Source: Galaxea fascicularis
Taxonomy: Eukaryota > Cnidaria > Anthozoa > Scleractinia > Euphylliidae
Direction of reading: 5' to 3'
Length of the DNA: 64,000 bases
Assembly (NCBI GenBank): GCA_948470475.1
Contig: OX419335.1
Span: 33,415,319 to 33,479,318 of the forward strand
Under the pieces are notes generated by a model. That model had not been told where the DNA came from, ran no database searches, and worked only from the letters and a program-made list of their open reading frames with translations. Positions 1-12,200 of the stretch are shown piece by piece. Each line of letters begins with the position of its first letter. Position 1 is the stretch's first letter. The translations under genes and the position numbers were made by a program.

Positions 1-429
1 TGATTGATTGATGGGTGTATGGATGGATTGACTTTTATTTGAATACGATCGTTTCATACATTATTAACTAACTTGACTAACTTGACGTTTACAACAAAGC
101 CGTATTGAAATGAAAGTCTTTTCTTTGGGACAGAGACTGACAAACGAAATCGAATAGTACAGTGTAAGACGGCTAATGAGAGGAATTGCGCCTTTCGCGT
201 TATTAAAGACAGAAGTCATTCTTTGTGCTGTAGTGTTGCTTAAAAGACCTAGAGAATGAATAGCTACAAATATGATAATTGTGCGTGTATTTCTCACATT
301 CCTATCAGGGACGGAGACGTCAGTTCAAACCGCGGTAATGATTTGCTGCTAAAGTTTCTAAAATTCAGGTGACAATATTAGTTTCAATGCTCTTGTATTT
401 TCGGTGTGGTGAAAAAGCTTAAGTAACCA

Positions 430-557
430 GGCCCCGGTTGTTCAAAAGTTGGATAGCGCTATCCACTGGATAAATCACTATCCAGTGGATAAGTATTGGG
501 AAAGCTAATTGCACTATCCAGTGGATAGCGCTATCCAGCCTTTGACCAACCGGGGCC
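430..557. mobile_element. MITE-like element with ggccccggttg terminal inverted repeats
   Basis: The ends are ggccccggttg (430-440) and its complement (547-557). The interior repeats the palindrome ggatagcgctatcca and the word ctatccagtggata. Similar 'ggcc..gagttg/agtt' ends occur at 6758-6878, 42761-42876 and 47623-47760, so a loose family is present. Confidence 0.75.
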
Positions 558-602
558 AGGTCATTAATCAACAGACCAAGCTGTCCAGAACACTGACTTT
601 CC

Positions 603-1129
603 CTTTAAGTGCCCCTAACCCTTGAATTTGTTTTCTTTTGGTATATTTCCATATCTTTCAAGAACTCATTTTCGAAAAAAATTCAAAAATATTGTTTTTT
701 TACGGCGCTAAAAGTAAAGGCAGTCTTGACGATATTTTCACCTACCGTTCGCATTAGTCCCCACTCGGCCAAATGTGTCCATATATGGAGCGTGACGTAA
801 GAAAAGGACATCGTGCAAAATATGCGAAGATTCGCGGCAATACTTTTTGCTTAACAGAGAAAATGGTTGAAAAATGCGTGGTTTATGGATGCAGCAACTC
901 TAAAGCCAAAAAATGTCAAATATTGGACGCTTCTCATTGCCTCGTTCCACGAGGCAATAATATGTCCAGCGGGCTTATAGCGCGCAAAAAATTAAAAATT
1001 TCGGTAACTTCAAGCGCTCGTAAAAAATCAGGATTCCATATTTTTGCAATTTTTTTTCGAAAATGAGTTCTAGAAAGATATGGAAATCTACCAAAAGAAA
1101 ACAAATTCAAGGGTTAGGGGCACTTTAAA
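603..1129. mobile_element. Inverted-repeat element with about 85-bp arms and a THAP-like fragment
   Basis: Left arm 604-690 and right arm 1042-1128 are close reverse complements, beginning tttaagtgcccctaaccc. Between them a plus-strand frame at 863-910 reads MVEKCVVYGCSNSK, which matches the start of a THAP zinc finger (C-x4-C); the frame then loses similarity. Most likely a non-autonomous derivative of a THAP-coding (P-element-like) DNA transposon. Confidence 0.6.
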
Positions 1130-1287
1130 AATGCCAGTTGCTAATCACAGCCCTACTGCCGCTCCACTGTTCATAAAGTGTATCGGTTACTGTAAGTAAA
1201 TCTTTCCCCTTAGTTCAGTCGTCGTTTATTAGCACCAATCCCGACACGTCTAAACTCACCAGCAGCTAATTTTCTCTTCTCACTCAG

Positions 1288-2227
1288 GTATCCTTGTCTA
1301 CTTGATAGCGAAGGTGAAGACGCATTGTGGCAATATCTCTCTGCTCCTGACCAAGCGACTAAAAGTAAGGTCAAACTCTCCATACTTTCTTTCCTCCAAA
1401 CGTCAAACGTAGATTCAATTCAAGCCAATACAATTCAATTTATTCAGTTCACACTTTTACTACAGAGGTTGGAATGATTTTTACAACTGGATTGCACACA
1501 ACAGTTTAAAAGAAACGTAGAAAATGTAACTTTGTGCTTATAAATAGATGTTTGAATATTCAAATAATTCAGAGGATTAACTGCTTCGTTCTTTTCTGCC
1601 TACCAGGAGCCATTTGGGATAGCTTGAACGTTAACACCGATTTGTGTAAATCAATGTACAAAAGTTATGTTGATCAGAATGGCAAAGGCTTTCCCATGAT
1701 GATAGGTAAGGATCACCTCACTTCAATTCTAGTTTCATTGATAGTTTTAGTAGAGTCTTGAAGTGAAGAATTGGCTTAGTTGGTTTTGAATGTGTTGATG
1801 TTTCATTCTGTTATCATTTTATTAGGGCAAGATCTATCGCCTGAAGAAAGAACTCACTTGCTGATGTTTTTAGTAAGTTTCTTGAAAATAATTGCCTTGT
1901 ATCTTTAGGCAAGGTGCAGACGAGCATGTTTTCTTTGACCTTGACGAGTGTTTTGACGATGAGATGGTAAATCATGATTTTATGCATCGCAAATGACAGT
2001 CATGTCTTGTTTGTTAGTTTGTAAATGTAAGTTTAATTTGACGAGATAAAAGACATTACTTTTGTCAAGAACGTGATCAGATTCTCAAAAACAAAGGTGT
2101 TGTCATACTTGCTAAGCAAGAATGATATGATTTTTTGCAGGTGCTACAGTATCTTATGGACTTCGATGCCACTCACTGCATTTCCCTGCCAGCCTCGGAT
2201 TTCCGTTTGCCTTGGAGTGAGCAGTGA
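1288..2227 (+). CDS. Unidentified gene, last five visible exons (5' end outside window or not found)
   Basis: Five exon-like blocks on the plus strand have good splice signals: 1288-1364, 1607-1705, 1826-1872, about 1909-1966, and 2141-2227 ending in TGA. Together they encode roughly 125 residues of acidic protein. Recognisable stretches include GEDALWQYLSAPDQATK, DLCKSMYKSYVDQNGKG, DLSPEERTHLLMFL, FFDLDECFDDEM and the C-terminus FRLPWSEQ. Phases agree across exons 1-2-3 and 4-5. Exon 3 ends in phase 0 at a GTAAGT donor, whereas the acidic frame of exon 4 needs a different phase, so either that junction is mis-set by me or a base differs. Exon 1 also starts inside a codon, so at least one earlier exon is missing. 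No signal peptide or membrane helix is visible. I do not recognise the family. The gene is convergent with the laminin gene downstream. Confidence 0.6.
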
Positions 2228-2376
2228 CAACTGTCAAACTGCGAAAACAGCGGAGCAAACATAAACTGCACACAACGAGAACGAACATGTATGCTTGTGC
2301 TTAAGATCGGTGCGCTCTTCGCCTCGTTTTCTGTCGATATTTTGCAGGCCGAACGTTGGTATCAACTAATAACACA

Positions 2377-2393
2377 CTTTAGTATCACCCAAC

Positions 2394-2431
<38 letters not shown>

Positions 2432-2579
2432 GCTACTAGAGGACTATTAGTAATAGTCCTCGAGTAGCAATCGAGCGTGACGTTTTCCTTCGTTTTATTC
2501 CCAAATAAATATTTCTTCAACTTGCATTTACTAACTTAATTATTGCCTTTTCTGTCCGACTAGTTGGGTGATACTAAAG
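2377..2579. mobile_element. MITE with 21-bp terminal inverted repeats
   Basis: The ends ctttagtatcacccaactag(t) at 2377-2397 and 2559-2579 are perfect inverted repeats. The 160-bp interior codes for nothing. Confidence 0.8.
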
Positions 2580-2610
<31 letters not shown>

Positions 2611-5526
2611 GTCAGTAGCCCATTGACCCGTAGCCCTTGCGGGCTACGGGTCTAATTCTTCAACAGTACTTGAAGAAAGCCGGGGAAGGCTTCTGCACAG
2701 CCTCATACATTAGTTATACATGCGTTTTGTAACTCGAACTCTATTCGTTTTTGGAACAGGGTTTGTATGACAATGATGCATGTATAATTTATGTATGGGT
2801 ATGTGGGAAAGTCTTTCCGAAAGCCGAATGTGGCGTTCGCACCGGTTATCTCTGTCTCCTTATAGAAGAATGGCAAGTTTTCATGAAAGATTTCTTGCGT
2901 GGAGTGAAGGGCGTTATTAGCCATTCTTTGTTGAGAGGACAAACAATCCAATTATTGTGTGAACTTGGTTTGTTGTAGGAAAGCGTTTATTAGGTAAAGT
3001 TGAAAATAAAATATAGTTCCCTGCGAGAAAAAAATGCTCGCAGGGTAATAAAATAGGGTCAATTGATAGGAAAAATTGTTTGTGACTGCTTTCCTTCACA
3101 GAACGAAATACGAAAAACAGCATTTTAAAAAATTTAAGTAAAAATTCCAGCAATCGCAGATGCAGAGATCATCCATTCATCTCAATAAAGGCCAAGTTAA
3201 ATTTCGCCAAACCTTGTGGGAATCTCTCTGACATCCATTATTTGACTGAAACAGATAGAAAAACAGCATTAACGTTATTTCGTTTTACAGTCTTGAAGAA
3301 AGATTCGGTCGGCCTTTGACCCACCTCATACACCGTACTCCGGGCGTTGTGAGAGTCTCCTGTGCGAGAAGTCTCTGTTTTTGCACCATTAACAAAGATC
3401 CCTTTTATCTAATTTATTTTATTAACCGATATCGGTATTGTTATATTGCCCAGTTACTACGCGTGCTGTGATTGGTCATTTTTGCGGCCTGTATTCTACC
3501 TTACGGCCCACTAAATGTGAAAGTTTCCAACGCGCCCGATTAACCTTAACGGTATCATATTATAATTATCTTTACTTATCTCGATTTCTCGGTCCATTCG
3601 CGCACGGGCCATAAATTAATGGGAAAAACGAGGATCCGTAACTTACCGTATGGACTTCGAACTCGGTTAGTAAGACGTAGATATTTAATGTGGGGGTTGC
3701 TAACTCTAGTCAAGTTTGTAATGAAAATACTATTTATAGGTTGGTGGTGACATTTTAGACTCTTGGAATTTTTTACTTATCTCAATGTGTGTAGTGTTTT
3801 AGTTGTAACAATATTAAGTTAAGGATCACAGTTTGTAAGATCCTGTTTGGGAATAGCCAAATGGAAAATAAAGCGACAGAAGAGCCGAGGAAGTGAGCCA
3901 TTTCCTCTCCGTGTTGTGATTTGTCGCGGTACCAAGATAACACGATTTCTGATATGCTAGTTAAGAATATATGAGTGGGTCGCCTGTTAAACACCACGGA
4001 TTGGCTAAACCCCCTGAAATCGGAGAATGAAAGTAATATTGACTGAGTCCATAGCTTGGGAACAAAACAAGGAAACCTTGGTGTTCCTTAAAAGTTCCAG
4101 CAACGTTTCTGGTGAAACAATGTTCTCGCCCATTTTAACTCGGAAAATAGCTATATGTTATTTTAAGAGTTGTTGGTGTGAGGCTGATTTCACTCCTTCG
4201 CTTCCTGCAAACATTTTGTATATCCGCTGAGCAGTGTATAACCGTGGCATATATTCCTGCACACGGAAATTAACTAAAATCCAACCAAATGAGAAACCAA
4301 ATTTCACCAGGATACTACAGAAGATAATGTAAGGTACAGAAACTTAATTTTGTATGGGAAAGACGCAACAGAATTGTTTGATCGAAGCAGCGAAGACTTG
4401 ATCATGCGTAAAATGTAGCGCGTCACACTTTTCTTTTGGATTTTGTAACAAATGAATCGAGAGTAGTTTATAATTCATTTTCCGAGTTCCATGGCCACTT
4501 TATTATTCATGGGATCTATAGTAATCTATCGTCTTGTTTCCAGCGGGAGCTCCTTCTTACAGTAAGGACAAACAATCGCAAACAACAAGAGCGCTGGTAG
4601 ACTGCGGTCAATCCCTTTTGGGTGGGTGCGCGAAAAGTCTGAAACGTAAACTGAACGAACTGGGACGGGGGATTGGGGGAGAGACGACGCTATTCGCTTG
4701 TTTTCTTTCTCCTCGCTCCAGTCTCCCCGCGGTGTTTATGGCTTCGCTGCCACATTTATCCAGAAAACGACTGAACTTTCTGGATATCTATCTTTTGATC
4801 ATTCTCACACCTCAAACGAATAGAAAGTTTTTATTTTCCATTAGGAATCTAATGCAAAATGCCAACTATAATTACTCACCGATTAATAAATACTATACAC
4901 ACAATTTTAAAAGGTATTTAGTAGTTATATCTGTTGTAACGAAGTCATCGCCTTCTCGCCACAAAAGTATACAAAATTATTTGCTCATATCAAGAACTCT
5001 TCAATCAATTAAATTCGAAAATCAGTTGTGTAGCTTGAAACTAACCTGGTATTTTACTTGTGACTTCTACCGTCGTATCACGAGTCAGTCAATGAACAAA
5101 ACCTTGAAACAATGTTACCCAAGTTATCAGACCTAACCAATCTGACATAATTCAGCTTTATCTTGGACAGCATGACTTGCATGAAAATCAACTCGTAAAG
5201 CACTCGAGACTTTTCGGTCGCCGCACCGGAGTCGACGACTCTGGAACAGAATGGAGAAAACGACCTCGAGATAGTTTGAACCCTCGTCTTCGATTTGAAA
5301 AATAAGAACTCTCAATAATTTTATACCACAGACACTATCTTAGCCTTCCCAGAACAAAACCCCCTCCCTTCATCTTCAAGTAAAATGCCGACACAATACG
5401 ACTACTCAAGTCCTATTTGTTGGGTATGCCTAGATTTTACTCTCACACTTTCCATTAAATATGGACATTTACAGCGTCTTAAACGTATTGTCTTGCAGCG
5501 CCCAAAATCATTAGGCGTTCCTTCTA

Positions 5527-5747
5527 TTGGCCATTCCGAAATTCAAAAGGGAACTGGGGCGAGTTTCAAATTTTGATTTTGAGCCATGTTTCAAGGTCCA
5601 TAACTTGGTCTCTGTTCAACATAAAGAATCAAACTTGGTCAAACGACCAATCTCAATGTTATCTTTCATGTGATGGTGTGAATTTAGCGATTACTTCGAA
5701 ATTTGAAACTCGCCCCAGTTCCCTTTTGAATTTCGGAACGGCCAATT
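5527..5747. mobile_element. MITE with about 45-bp terminal inverted repeats
   Basis: Left end 5527-5574 and right end 5697-5747 are almost exact reverse complements (core aaagggaactggggcgag). The interior is AT-rich and non-coding. Confidence 0.8.
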
Positions 5748-6213
5748 GAGTCAATTATAGAAAACAAAAACTTAAATCAGCACGTAAAAATTCAGCTGGC
5801 TTTGGTATCCAGTACGTTTCAGTTTTTTAAACCGATAAAATAAAATAAAGTCAATACAAACTTATTGCTGCAAAATTACAAACAGTCAAACGAAACGGTC
5901 TGCTTAAAACTGGTTTTTGTTTGCGGAAATAACAAATTTAAAAATACACTTTGAGCTTTCTACTCCATAATATCTGTACATTGTATGGCCAGCTTCTGGT
6001 TGCGATATGCGTGTGTACACCAGAACCTAGTCCAGGTGGAGCCGGATTTCTAGCAAAGCGAGAATAAATCGTTCCTCATAAAATAAGCTTTTGGCTAGTG
6101 GAAAGCACAAAGCTAAAATGGCCAGAGCTCTCCTCCTAAGAATAGCAATATTCACAGATAAAAACTGCGTGGTTTTTCTCTTCTATCGGTAAATTAAAAT
6201 GCCAGAGTATTTA

Positions 6214-9200
6214 TCAAGCGGCGCCTGCGCACTGTCCGTACTGGTCGGCAGCTACACTAAACTGGGCCAGCAGCTCGTCTGCTTCTCTGTCCATATCCCG
6301 AATTTCTCGACCCAGTCTCTCCAGTTCGTCGCGCTGCAATATATACTCTTGCAGCAGTTCTGAAGAATAAGAAACAACAAGTCGTTAGAAAAGCGATCTT
6401 TTGTTCAAAACTCGCGCATTATTGCGTTGCGGCGTTCACAACCTGCGAAACTGATGTGATCTATCCAACCTCACACGCAAAACCAGTAAAAGAGCATCGT
6501 TCTGACACCACGTCTTGTTTACACATTATAAAGAGTTCTTGACCTTACAAACGAGTACTTGGTAGTTCTAATTCAATGGCTTAATCTTCTGCGGTTACTT
6601 GCGATCATATGGAAACCATACTTTAGGAAAATGGTCAACACAGACAAAAACGTTGATTTAAAGTCAAATTCTCCCAACTACCAAGATAGGACCTGTATAC
6701 AAAACAGTGTCTTGATATCAGGGTTAAACAGGTAGCCGGTCGTTTCGCTAACGTCCAGGGCCGAGTTGCTCAAAGCCTGGTTAGCGCTAACCATGGGTTA
6801 AGTTGGATTAAAACATATAGGTTGTCATGGTATTTCATCTCGGTTAGCGCTAACCATGCTTCGAGAAACTCGGCCCAGTTCGCTAACGTACTGAGACGAT
6901 TCGCTAACGTGTTCAGTCGATTCACTAACGTGAACCCTTCAACCCGAATCCGTACAACGGTGCGCGCTACGGAGACATTTGTATGCACCGAAAGGGCTTA
7001 GGATAGTAAAACGAAAGAAATTGCAGACCAATCTTGGGGCGGAGGTAAACCACGGAAAGATTTCTGAACAGCATGCGTCACTGTCATACTAACCCTGTTC
7101 CAGAAACGAGTAGAGTTTGAGTCACAAAATGTATGTATAATTAATGTATGGGGCTGCGAGGAAATCTTGTCGTAAATCGTTTGCAATACGATAAGTGCAA
7201 CATTCGAAGTTCGGGTTTTACCTTCAGCCTCTGTGACGTCTTGCAGTAATTGTTCTGAATCCTGGTGAGCTTGTTGTATTTCTGACAAGTTTCTGTTGGC
7301 TGCATCATAAGACGAGTTCACCTGAGCTTCAACAGGTGGTAAGGAGGCGCTGCTGTTGTCAAACATCTGTGGATTGAATGATCATTTGAGAATAGCCCTA
7401 CAGCTCCATTTTTTGCGAAACAGCTGAACTCGAGTCGTTCATATTACGATTATCAAACTTTGGGACGAGATAACAGGAGACGAAGTGTCATAAGCAGTCA
7501 TATTTCTAAACACTGGGGGAATTAAAGAGTTGTAAAAGCAACTGGACTTCCGAAGACTTAACACATGTCCTTGCAAATACGCGACTCAAACCATGAAAAC
7601 ACCGGGAAAACAAGGAGTTCAATAGTGAACGGTTTCGCTCATAAAATGCGGCAGCGGAAAGAGCTTACCTCTTGAGCATTCTCGGAGATATTGAAGGCCA
7701 GTTCGGCCGTGTGCGAGGCATTCTTGGCATCAGTCTTGGCGGTATCAAAACACTTCAGGCCGTCATCCATATTGGACAAAGTATGGTTGATTTTTGTTAA
7801 CAAGCTCTTTCCTGACGAGTACGAAGCTGAGAAGCGGTCTTGGACCTGACAGAAGCGAAAATAATTACTTTATTCAAGTGTTGGCCTGATAAACGCCCAA
7901 GCGATCAGTGAGGATTGTTACGTATATAGCGTCGGTCAGAACCAAAACAATACATGCGTGAAGTTTCTTTGTCTGCAGACAACACACATTCCGCATGACT
8001 AATACAGCTTTAATCTCAGGGGTAAAAACAAAGAACAATGCATACTCGGTCTTCTCTCGTCTAACAGCAGTAATGGCAATTTCACGCAAGTTTCCCTCAA
8101 TTGTTTACAGAGTACCAATCAATAAGTGTCTGGCTGGAAACTGCATTTCATGCGAAAATCGGGTAAAGACTTTCTAGAGTTTGCTGCGACCATGCTGACT
8201 TTCTTTGCATTAAAAGCAATTCATATAAATACGGAATTTCACCGCTAAAAGCAGCCGTAATGCCACAACTGGATTTGTTACCTCAAGTTTTTTCCGATTC
8301 AAAGCCTAACCGAAACTTAAGCCTTCGTTATACTAATCGTGCTGTCTAAAGTTCAAGATGAACTGTGGAAACCAAAAAAAATTTGAGACAGCAGCCGATT
8401 TTCTCGCTTTCTTTAATTACCGCCCGCGGCCTCTCAAGCAAAACTATAGATTGATAGCCTAAAAACAAAGCTACTATTGTCACCTTCACTACCATGTCCA
8501 TCACCATCATCGTCATCACAAAGTAATGTTGCTTTTCGAATGACATTCATTCATTCAAATAAAGTTTCCAACATATTTGCTTCTCTTACCGTTCGCGTTA
8601 TGTTGTTGATGTCCGCGATCTTTGTATCAGTTTGTTGTTGCACAGAAATCACTTCCTGTCTGATGTGTTCAGATGAATTTATCGCCGTCTCTATTTCCTG
8701 CACCTGGTTAAGTGTTTGTTGTGCCACAGTTCTTGAAGAAAAGAAATAGAAAGCAATTGAAACGGTGAATATTTTAAAATATACATTAGGGTAAAGTATA
8801 CCACAGGAAGCCCAACCCCAAGGTCTTAGGAAAAACATAAAACGCGACACTGCCACCCTGCCGCGTCCTGAAATAGCATTTCAAGGGCCCTATGTCATAT
8901 ATTTTCACCATCAGTTTAAGACGCTAGGACATACTGGAAGTGATATTGCGCCGTAACGTTCAGTCATGCCATTTCGTATGCCGGGACCAATAAATAATTT
9001 CACCTCATAAATAGCCTGCACGCAGGCGGTTGGATAGTCGAAAAAACCGGAGTTCTTAATGAGGTCGCCATCTTGGATTCGCGCGGCTAGGTCTGGGCCG
9101 GGTTGAGGGTCGTACCCGGGAGCCCGCGTCTCAAAAATCCAAGATGGCGCCCGATTAGCGAACGGAACGGGTTTTCCGCGATGAAACCCCAGTAATCGCC

Positions 9201-12200
9201 TGCAAGCAGGCTACCTCATAAAGGTTTCTAAGTGTTTCTAAAAGCACAACCGAACCTCTTCCCAATTTCTGTCTTTTCAACTTACATGGCCTCCTGCGAT
9301 AACGCCTCCACCTGTCTGGCTTGCTTGAGACCCTGTTGAGCTGATGTTAACGTCTGGTTCACCATCTCTTGACTAACATTCGTGTTCAGGATGTCCTCGG
9401 TCAGGTTCTGGATCTGATGCAGGCTCACGGGCATGTTCATGGCTCGCACATCATCTGAAATCCTTACAGCTTCCTTTGTCATGTTACTGACCATCGCTAC
9501 TGTGTTTATTCCTGCTGTTATGTTGCTGATGGCATCTTTGGTGTAGTTGAGAACCCTCGTTGCGTTCTCCTACAAATTCAGTACAGAATGACAAATACTC
9601 CATTTATCACCAAACGGGAAGGAATCCTGAGGCATCGCTGATTCTAGCAGCGCACTGTGTGCATGGTTCATATATGAGCCAAAAGCTCCGTAATGAAAAA
9701 GAAGCCAAACGGTAGATCATTGGTTAACTCCAGCCTGCGCATTACGCGTAAAACAAGAGGGATCAAATAATGCTAGATAATAAGTGTAAGGTACGGTCGT
9801 CTTCACTTGATTCATTCAAAATGTGAGCGGAGCACATTCTTTCGAGGAAAATTCACTTAATCTCTTATAATTTTATGGAAAGGCATGCCTCCTGGACGCT
9901 GGGTTTTCAATGTCTGGCTAAAAGCTCATTTGAAGACACTGAAGGTCCTTTCGCGAAGGCCCTTGACTATTTCCAAAATGTTCCAGGTGACAAAAAACAA
10001 AGCACAGTCTTCACAACATCAATACTGACCTTGAATTCAATAGCGGCGTTCAAAGCGTTCTCGGCTTCTCTGTTGACCCGCACAGCGTCGGACTGAGCAA
10101 TTGCAGCCCTCTCACGCGCATTCTGTGCTTGTCGTTGCCGCTGACCAGATTCATTCTTGGCTTGAGTAGCAGTGTCCATGGCCTTTGTCAAATTCATGTT
10201 TGCTTTCTCACCAAACTCTTCTGCTAGCGACACGAGCTCTTCTAAAATTCCGTTGATTCTTCCGATCTCTTCCAATTTCAAGGAGTTATTACGATACAAA
10301 TTTTGAAACTCGTCACCAAGTCTTGATTCAATTGTTTCTCTCAGCGCTGTGACCACGTTAAGTTGGCTAAGGGACTCGCTGATTTGCCTAGCAGCAAGAT
10401 AAGCCGTGGAATTGGCTTGCTGAATCTGTGATAAAGCCAAAAATATATTGTCAACAAATTGTCTCCCAGCGCAAAAAAATTTGGAAGTGTCAATATGTGA
10501 CCATTCAAATGCTAACTACAGGTATTGTTTATCAATGATTTTCCTAATGCTTCTGCTTACTTCTCGGTTAAATCATAAGCGGATGATACATCACTAACAG
10601 CATCTGGAAATGATCTTGATAAATTACTGAGTGAAGTAAATACCCATTTAAACGATATTTTTGACTGGCTTTGCTGTAACAGATTGACTTTAAATTTAAG
10701 AAAAACTAAGTGTTATTTTTCAACCTCGACAGAAAGTAAACTACAATCTTTGTTCTCCGTTAGTACTGGCAGACCAAATGTTACAGCAATCCCAAAGTGT
10801 TAAATACCTTGGTGAATATATTGACAGTCACTAAAGTTGGAACGATCATATTGATTTTGTATGTAGTAAGATAAGAATTTGATTCTAACCTGGCTATTTT
10901 TTGTATATCCCCACCTACTTCAAAAATTTGTGACCGCCCTGAAACTGTGCCCAGTTCTGAGCTTCAAGCAATCACTTACCACACTATTGCTGCTTCGAAT
11001 ACTCGTGTAGTTTTCGTGGCCCGACTCATTAGCTCTCAACGCTCTTTGACGATAGCTCAGTGCCATGGCTTCAATGCACTTCCAGTCAACGATCACACTC
11101 ACCCCTCCCCCACTGGGGCAGACTACAGGAAATGAGGGGTACGTGAGAGGAATAGCAGGAGTAATGCGCACGCTCCCGTTGAAGTTGGTCACGTGTTCTG
11201 TAAGGTACCTCTGTGCATCTTCGATTGAACGAAGGGAGTTGTTGAGTTGCAGCTGGAACGAGTCAATGGAGCTTTGAACCTGCAAGTGAGTGTGTACATC
11301 ATAGTTAAAATCTCATTATTTTCATTACGAACAACCTCGCAGGAAACTAGTTAAGAGAAAAAGAAAATCTGTATAGATTCAAGATAAGATAAGAACCTAA
11401 TCCTTTATTTTCATTTTTTTCTAAATTAACGTAAGTAAAAACATAATCAAACAAAATCTCTCCTCTTTCGTTCGGTCAGTAACTAATGACGTTTTTTTTT
11501 TGGTGTTTCACAACATTCGTTTCGGGAGGAAAACATCATTTAGGCCATGACGAATTGTTTCAGTGAATGAACCATTTTCAACACTGTCAGCCGCGGTTTT
11601 ATTCCGATGTGAAATCTACACAAATTGAAGGTAATTTCGTATACTTACCCTGTTGATCTGTTCTCGTTTCTTTACCAAATCGGCTCGCCCCCCGCTACTG
11701 AAAATCTGATTTGCGTAAGTGACATTCGCCCTCAGCATTTGCAGCGTGCTGTTGATTCCATCCACAGACATCTTACCGAATGACTCCAGAAGTTGCGTCA
11801 CATTTCCACTCAGCTGACCCACTTTTTCCTTCTCCTTTCTGATGAGGATTTCCCAGTTCATATAACAAGGTTCTGTGCACGGATGACATGACGGTGGGCT
11901 CCCTGTGAATAGATCGAAACACAAATTCTCGTTAATATTCGAGTCATGCCTGCCTTGCTTTAGCACTCGATAAGAATTAAAAGCACAAAAACCTTAATTT
12001 TCGCATGAACCGACCCCCACCCTTGCCCCTTTTTCGGACACGAAAAATAATGCACCGCCAAATTTTAAGTCCCGCAAAATTCACTAATTTCACGCCATTC
12101 GCGTGAAATTAAAGGTTTGAGAAAAAGGTTGATGCTGGCCACTAATAATCAATGGGTTGTCTTTTTGTTATGTTGTGTCATATTGCGTTGCGTTGAGCCG

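Larger units (their letters stand above)
2228..6213. other. Intergenic region between two convergent genes
   Basis: No coding exon is convincing here. It should hold the 3' UTRs of the left gene and of laminin. It contains two MITEs (2377-2579 and 5527-5747) and a GC-rich palindromic block at 2581-2655 built from repeats of 'gggctacgggtc'. A 200-codon open frame at 4534-5136 lacks domain or splice support. Confidence 0.6.

Noticed and set aside
4534..5136. 200-codon plus-strand open frame
   Set aside because: No domain, signal peptide or splice context, and the composition reads like chance plus repeat DNA. It lies in the 3' intergenic region of two convergent genes.
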